Shown here piece after piece: positions 51,028 to 59,122 of a stretch of DNA of 64,000 nucleotides. The notes beneath the pieces were generated by a model that did not search any database, was not told the origin of the DNA, and was given only the letters and a program-made list of their open reading frames with translations. The DNA comes from Albibacillus kandeliae (lineage in GTDB: Bacteria; Pseudomonadota; Alphaproteobacteria; Rhodobacterales; Rhodobacteraceae): assembly GCF_003116585.1 (NCBI RefSeq), contig NZ_QEHM01000004.1, forward strand, positions 1-64,000, written 5' to 3'. How positions within the stretch are numbered: the stretch's first letter is position 1; every line of letters begins with the position of its first letter. Both the position numbers and the translations under genes were made by a program.

Positions 51028-51711
51028 ATGAAAATCGGTATCTTGCAGACCGGACATGCGCCCCAGGATCTCCTGGGCGAGTTCGGCGATTACAACGCCA
51101 TGTTCGAAACCCTGCTGGGTGGCAGGGGCTTCGACTTCGACACCTATCGCGTGGTGGACGGCCAGTTCCCCTCCGGAGCCGAGTCCGCCGACGGCTGGCT
51201 CATCACCGGCTCGCGATACGGCGCCTACGAAGAACATGGCTGGATCCCGCCGCTGGAGGACCTGATCCGCACCATCCATGCGCAGGGGCGCCCGCTGATC
51301 GGGGTCTGCTTCGGCCACCAGATCATCGCGCAGGCCCTTGGCGGCAAGGTCGAGAAGTACCCGGGCGGCTGGTCGATCGGCCGGGTGGAGTACGAGCGCG
51401 ACGGTAAACCCGTCAGCTTCAACGCCTGGCACCAGGACCAGGTGACCGAACTGCCGCCGGGCGCGCGCGTGCTGGCCGGCAACGAATTCTGTGCCAACGC
51501 GATCCTGGCCTATGACGACACCATCCTGACGGTTCAGCCGCACCCTGAGTTCGGCACCGAGTTCATCGACGGCCTGATCCGGACCCGCGGCAAGGGCGTG
51601 GTCCCCGACGCGCAACTGGCCGCCGCGATCGAACACCTTCATGATGGACCCGTGGACAGCAAGGCATTCGCCGACGAGATGTCCGAATTCTTCAAGAAAG
51701 AGAGGGCCTGA
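51028..51711 (+). CDS. Class I glutamine amidotransferase-like protein
   Basis: A 227-residue GATase1 domain with the full triad: Cys94 in IGVCFGHQII, His172 and Glu174 in VQPHPEFG. It is closest to GMP-synthase-like amidotransferases often found with PuuA homologues. In the pathway it may hydrolyse a gamma-glutamyl product such as gamma-glutamyl-GABA, or supply ammonia. Which one is not decided by sequence. TGATG overlap with the next gene. Confidence 0.9.
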   Translation: MKIGILQTGHAPQDLLGEFGDYNAMFETLLGGRGFDFDTYRVVDGQFPSGAESADGWLITGSRYGAYEEHGWIPPLEDLIRTIHAQGRPLIGVCFGHQIIAQALGGKVEKYPGGWSIGRVEYERDGKPVSFNAWHQDQVTELPPGARVLAGNEFCANAILAYDDTILTVQPHPEFGTEFIDGLIRTRGKGVVPDAQLAAAIEHLHDGPVDSKAFADEMSEFFKKERA

Positions 51712-53069
51712 TGGCCGACTGGACCGACAACCTGCCGCAACCCGCGAAGGATTACCTCGAGGGCAAGCGGCTCGACGAAGTGGAATGCATCGTCGCCGAC
51801 CTTCCGGGGATCGCCCGGGGCAAGGCGGTGCCTGCCTCCAAGTTCGCACGGCAGTCCTATTTCCACCTGCCCGACAGCATCTTCTACCAGACCATCACCG
51901 GTGACTGGGGCGAGGCTGCGGGCGAGGAAGGCTTCATCGAGCGGGACATGATCCTCAAACCGGATCTCTCCACTGCCACCGCCGCGCCCTGGACCGCCGA
52001 CTGGACCCTGCAGGTGATCCACGACGCCTACGACCGCGACGGCGACCCGATCCCCTGCGCGCCGCGCAACGTGCTGAAACGCGTGGTCGAGCTCTACAAG
52101 AAACAGGGCTGGAAACCCGTGGTCGCGCCGGAGATGGAATTCTTCCTCGTCGCGCGCAACCTCGACCCGGCCAAGGAAATCCTGCCGATGATGGGCCGGT
52201 CGGGGCGCCCCGCCGCCGCGCGTCAGGCCTACTCGATGACGGCCGTGGACGAATTCGGCCCGGTGATCGACGACATCTACGACTTTGCCGAGGCGCAGGG
52301 CTTCGAGATCGACGGCATCACGCAGGAAGGCGGGGCCGGTCAGCTCGAGATCAACCTGCGCCACGGCGATCCGGTCAAGCTCGCCGACGAGGTCTTCTAC
52401 TTCAAGCGGCTGATCCGCGAGGCCGCCCTGCGCCACGATTGCTTTGCCACCTTCATGGCCAAGCCGATCGCCGACGAGCCGGGCAGTGCCATGCACATCC
52501 ATCACTCGATCATCGACATGGAAACCGGGCGCAACCTCTTCGCCGGACCGCAAGGGGGCGATACCGACGCCTTCTTCAACTTCATCGGCGGCCTGCAGAA
52601 ACACCTGCCCTCGGCCATCGCCGTTCTCGCACCCTACGTGAACAGCTATCGCCGCTACGTGCGCGAGCACGCCGCGCCGATCAACCTCGCATGGGGCCGC
52701 GACAACCGCACCACCGGCATCCGCATCCCGCTCTCGGGCCCGGATTCGCGGCGCATCGAGAACCGGCTGGCGGGGATGGACTGCAACCCCTACCTCGGCA
52801 TGGCGGCAAGCCTCGCCTGCGGCTACCTCGGGCTGATGAACGAGATCCGCCCCGACAAGCAGTTCCGCGGCGACGCCTACGAGGGCGACGAGGACATTCC
52901 GCGCGTCCAGGGCCAGGCACTGGACCTCTTCGACGACAACAAGGAACTGCACGACGTGCTGGGCCCCGAGTTCGCCCGCGTCTACTCGATCGTGAAGCGC
53001 ACCGAGTACGAGGAGTTCCTGCAGGTCATCAGCCCGTGGGAGCGGGAGCACCTGCTGCTGAACGTCTGA
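51711..53069 (+). CDS. puuA: Glutamine synthetase family protein 2 (gamma-glutamylpolyamine synthetase-like)
   Basis: A 452-residue enzyme, homologous to but distinct from the one at 49635. Motifs: VVAPEMEFFLVA, GAGQLEINLRHGDP, GSAMHIHHSIIDM, NSYRRYVREHAAPINLAWGRDNRTTGIRIP and NRLAGMDCNPYL. This is the more canonical PuuA. Start and upstream stop overlap. An FAD oxidase gene follows after 54 bp, separated by a copy of the rhodobacterial intergenic motif that also supplies its ribosome site. Confidence 0.92.
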   Translation: MADWTDNLPQPAKDYLEGKRLDEVECIVADLPGIARGKAVPASKFARQSYFHLPDSIFYQTITGDWGEAAGEEGFIERDMILKPDLSTATAAPWTADWTLQVIHDAYDRDGDPIPCAPRNVLKRVVELYKKQGWKPVVAPEMEFFLVARNLDPAKEILPMMGRSGRPAAARQAYSMTAVDEFGPVIDDIYDFAEAQGFEIDGITQEGGAGQLEINLRHGDPVKLADEVFYFKRLIREAALRHDCFATFMAKPIADEPGSAMHIHHSIIDMETGRNLFAGPQGGDTDAFFNFIGGLQKHLPSAIAVLAPYVNSYRRYVREHAAPINLAWGRDNRTTGIRIPLSGPDSRRIENRLAGMDCNPYLGMAASLACGYLGLMNEIRPDKQFRGDAYEGDEDIPRVQGQALDLFDDNKELHDVLGPEFARVYSIVKRTEYEEFLQVISPWEREHLLLNV

Positions 53070-53090
53070 CCCGGTTGCCGGGTCGGATTC

Positions 53091-53115
53091 GAGTATTTGA
53101 AGAGAAAAGATGAGG
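53091..53115 (+). repeat. Rhodobacterial intergenic motif, copy 2
   Basis: GAGTATTTGA followed by AGAGAAAAGATGAGG. It shares GAGTATTTG and GAAAAGATGAGG with the copy at 59047-59078 (minus). The GATGAGG part can serve as ribosome site for the oxidase gene at 53124. Confidence 0.7.
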
Positions 53116-53123
53116 CGGTTGCG

Positions 53124-54428
53124 ATGAACCTGCTTTATTCGAACGACCGGCACGGCAGCTACCCGCCGAGCTGGTATGCCGCAACCGCCAATGCCCTGGC
53201 CCCCTTCCCCGCGCTGGAGGGGGACACAAAGGCCGATGTATGCGTCATCGGCGCGGGCTACACCGGCCTGTCGGCCGCGCTGCACCTCGCCGAGGCGGGG
53301 ATGGACGTGGTTCTGCTGGAAGCCCATCGCGTTGGCTTCGGCGCCTCGGGGCGCAACGGCGGGCAGTTGGGCAGCGGCCAGCGGATCGAGCAGGACAGCA
53401 TCGAGAAGATGATGGGCCGCGACATGGCCGACCGGCTCTGGCGTCTGGGTGAAGAGAGCAAGGCGCTGGTGAAGGGGCTGATCGCGCGCCACCAGATCGA
53501 CTGTGCGCTGAAGCCGGGCGTCGCCCACATCGGCTTTACCAGGAAGGAAATGGAGGAGACGCACCACTACGCGGAGTTTCTCCACGACCGTTACGGCTAT
53601 GATCACATCGAGATCCTCGACGAGGCGGCGAGCCACGCGCTCTGCCCCTCGCCCGCCTATGTCGGCGGCATCCTCGACATGGACGCCGCGCACCTGCATC
53701 CGCTGAACTATGCCCTCGGGCTGGGCGCGGCGGCGGCGAAGGCCGGGGTGCGCATCCACGAGATGACCGAGGTCACCTCGGTCGAGGAAGGCCGTCCGGC
53801 GATGGTGAGCACCGCCAAGGGCAAGGTCACCGCCGACCATGTGATCTTTGCCTGCAACGGCTACCTCGGCGGGCTGCAGAAGCAGGTCGCACAGCGGGTG
53901 ATGCCGATCAACAACTTCATCGCCGCGACCGAGCCGCTGGGCGCCGAGACCGCGAAGGTGCTGACCCGCGACGTGGCGGTGGCGGATACCAAATTCGTGG
54001 TGAACTACTTCCGCCTGTCCGCCGACGGACGGCTGCTGTTCGGCGGGGGCGAGAACTACGGCTATCGTTTTCCCGACGACATCGCCGCCAAGGTGCGCAA
54101 TCCGATGTGCGAGATCTATCCGCACCTGAAGGACGTCAAGATCGACTACGCCTGGGGCGGCACGCTGGCGATCACCATGAAGCGCCTGCCCTACCTCGCG
54201 CGGATCGCGCCGAACATTCTCTCCGCCTCGGGCTACTCGGGCCACGGCGTCGGCTCGGCGACTCAGGCCGGGCAGCTGATGGCGGCGGCGATCAGGGGCG
54301 AGACCGAGGGCTTTGACACCATGGCGGCGATCCCCACCACGCCCTTCCCCGGCGGTGCGGCGCTGCGCAGCCCGTTGCTGGTGCTGGCGATGCTGTGGTT
54401 CGGCCTGCGCGACCGGGTCGGCATCTAG
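53124..54428 (+). CDS. puuB: FAD-dependent amine oxidase (PuuB / gamma-glutamylputrescine oxidase-like)
   Basis: A 434-residue DAO-fold flavoprotein. The N-terminal motif YPPSWYAATA, then the dinucleotide fold VCVIGAGYTGLSAALHLAE and ASGRNGGQLGSGQR, are typical of PuuB/OrdL. RLLFGGGENYGYRF and GYSGHGVGSATQAG near the C-terminus complete the FAD site. It should oxidise gamma-glutamylated amine made by the upstream synthetase. Its end overlaps the convergent regulator gene by 4 bp. Confidence 0.92.
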   Translation: MNLLYSNDRHGSYPPSWYAATANALAPFPALEGDTKADVCVIGAGYTGLSAALHLAEAGMDVVLLEAHRVGFGASGRNGGQLGSGQRIEQDSIEKMMGRDMADRLWRLGEESKALVKGLIARHQIDCALKPGVAHIGFTRKEMEETHHYAEFLHDRYGYDHIEILDEAASHALCPSPAYVGGILDMDAAHLHPLNYALGLGAAAAKAGVRIHEMTEVTSVEEGRPAMVSTAKGKVTADHVIFACNGYLGGLQKQVAQRVMPINNFIAATEPLGAETAKVLTRDVAVADTKFVVNYFRLSADGRLLFGGGENYGYRFPDDIAAKVRNPMCEIYPHLKDVKIDYAWGGTLAITMKRLPYLARIAPNILSASGYSGHGVGSATQAGQLMAAAIRGETEGFDTMAAIPTTPFPGGAALRSPLLVLAMLWFGLRDRVGI

Positions 54429-55216
54429 CCCCCGGTCAGCGCCGCCCGCGTCGCCTCGTCCGCAGGAAAGAAGGCCTCGATCACCAGTTCCGACAGGGTG
54501 ACCTCGGTCGCCGTGCCGAAGACCGTTGTCGCGGTCAGGAAAGACAGCACACCATCGCCGAACCGCAGCCGCAGGGGCACCGCGATATTGCCGGTCCCGC
54601 CCGTCGGCAAAGGATGCAGCCCCCCGGGCAAGGCGCGCAGTTCGGTGATCAAGGCATCAATGGCAGGGTCATAGCTCTGGCGGAACTCGCGCCCCAGCCG
54701 GTCGAGGATATGGGCGCGCCATTCCGGCAGGTTCAGGATCATCGGTGCGAGTCCCTCAGGGTGCAGGCTGGCGCGCAGCACGTTGACCGGGGGCTGGCGC
54801 AACGACGGCGCGACCGCGTCGAGGAAGGGCGCCATCGCCGCGTTGGCGGATATCAGGTTCCAGTGGCGATCCACCGCGATGGCGGGGAACGGCGCGTGGC
54901 CCTCCAGTACCGCCTGAACCACGCGGAGCGCCGGCCCCATCTCCGGCGCATCCAGTGGCCGCTCGGGGTAGAGCGGGGCAAAGCCGCCCGCCAGCAGCAG
55001 GGCATTGCGCTCGCGTAGCGGGATTTCCATCGCCTCGGCCAGCCGCAGCACCATCTCGCGCGAGGGGGCCGAGCGGCCGCTCTCGACGAAACTCAGGTGC
55101 TTCTGCGAGACCTCCGCCTCGCCCGCGAGGGCCAGCTGGCTGAGGCTGCGGCGGAGGCGCCAGTCGCGCAACAGGGCGCCGATGCGCGGCGCGGTGGTTG
55201 AGAGTGTAGGTGTCAT
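54425..55216 (-). CDS. XRE-family regulator with MmyB-like ligand domain
   Basis: A 263-residue regulator. N-terminal helix-turn-helix: LLRDWRLRRSLSQLALAGEAEVSQKHLSFVESGRSAPS (15-52). The C-terminal domain (about 100-258) is the MmyB-like ligand-binding PAS-like region: VDRHWNLISANAAMAPFL and NLPEWRAHILDRLGRE. It is divergent from 55371 with two near-identical palindromes between them, so it probably controls that gene and itself. Confidence 0.93.
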   Translation of the reverse strand: MTPTLSTTAPRIGALLRDWRLRRSLSQLALAGEAEVSQKHLSFVESGRSAPSREMVLRLAEAMEIPLRERNALLLAGGFAPLYPERPLDAPEMGPALRVVQAVLEGHAPFPAIAVDRHWNLISANAAMAPFLDAVAPSLRQPPVNVLRASLHPEGLAPMILNLPEWRAHILDRLGREFRQSYDPAIDALITELRALPGGLHPLPTGGTGNIAVPLRLRFGDGVLSFLTATTVFGTATEVTLSELVIEAFFPADEATRAALTGG

Positions 55217-55250
55217 GCCCCAACCCTAGGTGCCCTGCGGCGCCCGCACA

Positions 55251-55309
55251 ATTACGCCCGAGGTAATCGCGGCGCGGAAAAATCCTGCGACTATTACCTC
55301 CGGCTTAAT
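55251..55309. promoter_or_regulatory. Pair of inverted operators for the XRE regulator
   Basis: ATTACGCCCGAGGTAAT (55251-55267) and, in the opposite orientation, ATTAAGCCGGAGGTAAT (read on the minus strand at 55309-55293). They agree in 15 of 17 positions and their starts are 42 bp apart, four helical turns. Both are in the divergent promoter region. Confidence 0.7.
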
Positions 55310-55370
55310 CGCCGCCCCGCCCCGCGACAGGCAGGATCGGTCCATCATCCATCCCAACGGAGACAGACCC

Positions 55371-55769
55371 ATGACATCCGAAACCCTGCTGCGGCGCCTC
55401 TTCTGGTTCGATGCCGCAACCTGCATTGCGCTGCTGCTGATCCTGCTGGTCGCCGGCGGCCCGGTGGAAACGCTCACCGGGCTGCCCCGCGCCCTGCATC
55501 TGGTCAGCGTCGCGATCCTTGTGCCTTCGGGCGCACTGATGATCTTCACCGCCCGGCGCAGTCCGCTGTTCCGCCCCGGCGCGCTGCTGATCGTCGCCGG
55601 GAACGCCGCCTGGACCCTTGCATCGGCCTGGGTGGCGCTCTCCGGCGTCTTCCCCCTCACCGGGGCGGGGATTGCCCTTGTCCTCCTGCAGGGCGTGGCC
55701 GTCGCCGTCCTCGCGAGCCTTGAATACGCCGCGCTGCGGCGAGTCACCGAACCGGCCTCCTTCTCCTGA
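55371..55769 (+). CDS. Four-helix membrane protein, likely regulator target
   Basis: A 132-residue protein with four hydrophobic helices (about 13-28, 40-58, 67-88 and 97-118) and a polar end. No family named with confidence. The ATG at 55371 is used because the first helix follows directly; the long upstream open frame runs through the operators. Divergent position next to the XRE gene with operator pair suggests direct control. Confidence 0.78.
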   Translation: MTSETLLRRLFWFDAATCIALLLILLVAGGPVETLTGLPRALHLVSVAILVPSGALMIFTARRSPLFRPGALLIVAGNAAWTLASAWVALSGVFPLTGAGIALVLLQGVAVAVLASLEYAALRRVTEPASFS

Positions 55770-55930
55770 AGGGCCGCGCCGCTGGGCACTGCCCGGCAGC
55801 CCCCCGCACGGCTCCTTCCCACGGCGTGCGGGGGATTTCGCTGCCCGGAGGCCCAAAATCATGGCCCCGGCGCAACACCGATCCGGGGCTGACACATAAA
55901 TGTCATGGCTGACGCCTATTTCGGCGTTCA

Positions 55931-55950
55931 CAACCCTCGCGGGTTGTTTT
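55931..55950 (+). terminator. Short intrinsic terminator
   Basis: Stem CAACCC with GGGTTG, loop TCGC, then TTTT. It lies between the membrane protein gene and the DegT gene and would end the former transcript or attenuate the latter. Confidence 0.65.
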
Positions 55951-55985
55951 ACATTTTTCGAAGGTTGGCTTAAGGAAAACAAAAT

Positions 55986-57194
55986 ATGACACAGGCACCA
56001 GACGTCCACCAGGCAGAGCCGATCCCAGCCGCAGCACGCGAAGCCATCGAAGCACTGCTGCAATCGGGCGACCTCTTCCGCTACACCGCGCCGCAGGATG
56101 CACCTGTCGCCCTGCTCGAGTCCGAGTTCGCGGAACTGCTGGGCGCGAAGTATGCGCTCGCGGTCTCCTCCTGCTCCGCCGCGCTCTTCCTGTCGCTCAA
56201 GGCGCTCGGCCTGCCGCGCGACGCGCGCGTGCTGATTCCCGGCTTTACCTTTGCCGCCGTCCCCTCCTCCGTGATCCACGCCGACTGCGTGCCGGTCCTC
56301 TGCGAGGTCGGAGACAACTACCGTATCGACATGGCCGACTTCGAGGCTCGGATCGACGACAACATCTCGGCCGTGATCATCAGCCACATGCGCGGCCATA
56401 CCTCCGACATGGACGCGATCATGGCGCTCTGCGATGCGCGCAACATCCCGGTGATCGAGGATGCAGCCCATTCGCTCGGCACCACCTGGCATGGCCGCAA
56501 CATCGGCACGATCGGAAAGATCGGCTGCTTCTCCTTCCAGTCCTACAAGATGATCAACGCCGGCGAAGGCGGTATCCTGATCTCGGACGATGCCGACGCA
56601 GTTGCCCGCGCGGTGATCATGTCGGGCGCCTACGAGCACAACTGGAAGAAGCACAAGGTCCCGATGGGCGACAACATCCGCGACCTCGAAGAGGCCTTTG
56701 GCCGCTGGCAGAACCAGCTGCCGCTCTACAACCTGCGCATGGGCAACCTCTCGGCCGCGGTGATCCGTCCGCAGTTGCCCGAGCTGGCCCGCCGCGTCAC
56801 CGACGGGCGCAAGGGGCACGACTATGTCGCCGACCGGCTGAACAGCGCCGCCAACTTCAACGTGCCCGCCAAGCTGGCCGCCGAAGTCCGCGCCCCCGAC
56901 TCGATCCAGTTCAACCTGGTGGATCTCTCCGATGACGAGATCGACGCCTTTGCCGCCGCCGCCGCCGCGCGCGGGGTCAAGGTTCAGATCTTCGGACGAT
57001 CCACCGACAACGCCCGGGCCTTCTGGAACTGGCAGTTCCTCGGCGACATGCCCGAGCTTCCCAAGACACGTGCCATGCTGATGCGCGCCTGCGACGTCCG
57101 CCTTCCGGTTCACTTGAGCCGCGAAGACTACGACGCCGTGGCCGACATCCTGCTCGACGCGATGAACGAGGTTACCCGCTCGGCTGCGGCCTGA
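55986..57194 (+). CDS. DegT/DnrJ/EryC1/StrS family PLP-dependent aminotransferase
   Basis: A 402-residue type I-fold PLP enzyme. Catalytic Lys188 in FSFQSYKMINAGEGG; IEDAAHSLGT (157-166) with the cofactor Asp; SSCSAALFLSLKALG for phosphate binding. Such enzymes transaminate keto sugars for amino-sugar synthesis, but no sugar-nucleotide genes lie near. Members with N-terminal segments like this one also occur outside sugar clusters, so the substrate is open. It is followed by a strong hairpin and stands alone. Confidence 0.92.
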   Translation: MTQAPDVHQAEPIPAAAREAIEALLQSGDLFRYTAPQDAPVALLESEFAELLGAKYALAVSSCSAALFLSLKALGLPRDARVLIPGFTFAAVPSSVIHADCVPVLCEVGDNYRIDMADFEARIDDNISAVIISHMRGHTSDMDAIMALCDARNIPVIEDAAHSLGTTWHGRNIGTIGKIGCFSFQSYKMINAGEGGILISDDADAVARAVIMSGAYEHNWKKHKVPMGDNIRDLEEAFGRWQNQLPLYNLRMGNLSAAVIRPQLPELARRVTDGRKGHDYVADRLNSAANFNVPAKLAAEVRAPDSIQFNLVDLSDDEIDAFAAAAAARGVKVQIFGRSTDNARAFWNWQFLGDMPELPKTRAMLMRACDVRLPVHLSREDYDAVADILLDAMNEVTRSAAA

Positions 57195-57221
57195 GCACGC
57201 CTGCCACTCACGGCACCAAGG

Positions 57222-57250
57222 GAACGGGCGCAATTTCGGCGCCCGTTCCG
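57222..57250. terminator. Hairpin after the DegT gene
   Basis: An 11-bp stem (GGAACGGGCGC with GCGCCCGTTCC) and a 7-nt loop, 27 bp after the stop. There is no U-tract. Confidence 0.6.
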
Positions 57251-57316
57251 CTGTCTGGCGCAGCGCTTAGACGACTCGCCCTTCTGTGGTAATCTGATCC
57301 CGGGAGGAGCCCTGTC

Positions 57317-58123
57317 ATGGCACACAGCGCGACCGCCACGACCTTCGCAGAGCGATACGAAAGCACCCTCGTCCCGGTGATTTTCCGGCCTTGGGCGAAG
57401 GAACTGATCCGGCGGGCCAACCCGCGGGACGGCGAGGCCATCCTCGACCTCGCCTGCGGAACCGGTGCGGTGACGATGGAACTCGCCGCCGCCGGAGTCC
57501 GCCCGGCAAGCCTGACCTGCATCGACATCAGCCCCGACATGCTGGCCGTGGCCGAGACCCGGGCCCGCGAGGCCGGGGTCAGCGCCACCTTTCACGAGGC
57601 CGCCGCCGACAGCCTGCCGCTTCACAACGCCAGCGTCGAACTGGCCTTCTGCCAGCAGGCGCTGCAGTTCTTCCCCGACAAGGTGAAGGCCCTGCACGAG
57701 CTGCACCGGGTCATGGTGCCCGGCGGGCGCGTCGCCTTCTGCGTCTCGACCGCCCTGTCGGACAATCCCCTGCTCGATGCGCAGGCGCGAACGCTGGAGA
57801 AACACGCCGGGGCGGAAGCCGGGAACGCCGTGCGCGCGATCTGCAGCCTCACCGATCCGGGAATGATCCGCGAGTTGTTCGAGGAGGCGGGGTTTTCCCA
57901 TGTCGAGGTTGAGCGCGTGAGCCTCGCCCTCACCCACCCCGACGCACGCACCTTCGCCGCCGGGGCGATGGGCGGAATGCACACCGGCGACAAGCTCTCG
58001 CCCCTGTCAGACGCCGAGCGCGGCGTCTGCATCGCGGAATTCCTGAGCGCGCTGGGAGAGTGCTTCGACGGAACCGCCCTGCACTTCCCCCATGTCTCGA
58101 ACGTGATCACAGCCCGGGCCTGA
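57317..58123 (+). CDS. Class I SAM-dependent methyltransferase
   Basis: A 268-residue methyltransferase. SAM-binding motif I is ILDLACGTGAVTME (45-58), motif II ISPDMLAVAE, and a further conserved VELAFCQQALQFFPDKVKAL (about 108-127), as in the UbiE/COQ5 and methyltransferase-11 group. The target is unknown; quinone methylation is possible but the UbiE-specific signature is not clear. A GGAGGAG ribosome site precedes the ATG. Confidence 0.9.
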   Translation: MAHSATATTFAERYESTLVPVIFRPWAKELIRRANPRDGEAILDLACGTGAVTMELAAAGVRPASLTCIDISPDMLAVAETRAREAGVSATFHEAAADSLPLHNASVELAFCQQALQFFPDKVKALHELHRVMVPGGRVAFCVSTALSDNPLLDAQARTLEKHAGAEAGNAVRAICSLTDPGMIRELFEEAGFSHVEVERVSLALTHPDARTFAAGAMGGMHTGDKLSPLSDAERGVCIAEFLSALGECFDGTALHFPHVSNVITARA

Positions 58124-58138
58124 CGGCGAGGGCGCAGA

Positions 58139-59035
58139 TCAGGCGGTCAGCCCCTCCGGCTCCGGCAGGCCCTTGGACCGGCAGAAGGCCGTCAGCGTGT
58201 TCGCCAGCAGGCAGGCAATGGTCATCGGCCCGACGCCGCCCGGCACCGGCGTGATGGCGCCCGCAACCTCTGCACAGCTGTCGAAGTGGCAATCACCCAC
58301 CAGCCGGGTCTTGCCCTCGCCCTTCTCGGGCGCGTCGATGCGGTTGATGCCCACGTCGATCACGGTGGCCCCCGGCTTGATCCAGTCGCCGGTCACCATC
58401 TCGGCGCGGCCCACGGCGGCCACGACGATGTCGGCGCGCTTCACCACCTCGGCAATGTTCTTGGTCCGCGAATGCGCGATGGTCACGGTGCAGCTGTCCT
58501 TCAGCAACAGCTGCGCCATCGGCTTGCCCACGATGTTCGAGCGGCCGATCACCACGGCGTCGAGCCCCGAGAGGCTGCCGTGATGGTCGCGCAGCATCAT
58601 CAGGCAGCCGAGCGGGGTGCAGGGCACCATGCTCTTCTGTCCGGTGCCCAGCAGGCCGACGTTGGAGATGTGGAATCCGTCGACATCCTTGGCCGGGTCG
58701 ATCGAGTTGATCACCAGATCCTCGTTCAGGTGCCCCGGCAGGGGCAACTGCACCAGGATACCGTGGATGGTGTCGTCATTGTTCAGGTCGTCGATCAGCT
58801 TCAGCAGGTCCGCTTCGGAGGTATCGGTCGGCAGCTTGTGCTCGACCGACTTCATGCCGACCTCGACAGTCATCTTGCCCTTGGACTTGACGTAGACCTC
58901 GCTCGCCGGGTCCTCGCCCACCAGCACCACGGCAAGGCCGGGCTGGCCGTGACCGGCCAGCGCCGCCACCTTCTCGGCCACGCGGGCCCGCACATCGGCC
59001 GCGAAGGCCTTGCCGTCTATGATTGTCGCCGTCAT
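58139..59035 (-). CDS. folD: Methylenetetrahydrofolate dehydrogenase / cyclohydrolase
   Basis: A 298-residue bifunctional enzyme interconverting 5,10-methylene- and 10-formyl-THF. Family motifs: [16 protein letters not shown] (with the Tyr/Lys pair for catalysis), [34 protein letters not shown] and the C-terminal [16 protein letters not shown]. The ATG at 59035 follows a rhodobacterial intergenic motif. The fhs gene for the matching ligase lies just upstream on the same strand. Confidence 0.97.
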   Translation of the reverse strand: MTATIIDGKAFAADVRARVAEKVAALAGHGQPGLAVVLVGEDPASEVYVKSKGKMTVEVGMKSVEHKLPTDTSEADLLKLIDDLNNDDTIHGILVQLPLPGHLNEDLVINSIDPAKDVDGFHISNVGLLGTGQKSMVPCTPLGCLMMLRDHHGSLSGLDAVVIGRSNIVGKPMAQLLLKDSCTVTIAHSRTKNIAEVVKRADIVVAAVGRAEMVTGDWIKPGATVIDVGINRIDAPEKGEGKTRLVGDCHFDSCAEVAGAITPVPGGVGPMTIACLLANTLTAFCRSKGLPEPEGLTA

Positions 59036-59046
59036 CCGCGCGCCCT

Positions 59047-59078
59047 CATCTTTTCTTTCCAAATACTCCCGCCGGAGG
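59047..59078 (-). repeat. Rhodobacterial intergenic motif, copy 3
   Basis: Minus strand: CCTCCGGCGGGAGTATTTGG followed by AAAGAAAAGATG. It lies between fhs and folD, and its GATGAGG continuation provides the folD ribosome site. Confidence 0.7.
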
Positions 59079-59122
59079 CATCCCCGGCGGGCCATGTTTC
59101 GGGTCACGAGGGCAGGAGCGCC

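Noticed and set aside
51639-54245. 868-codon minus-strand open frame over the synthetase and oxidase genes
   Set aside because: Antisense shadow. The plus strand encodes two complete enzymes with intact motifs here.
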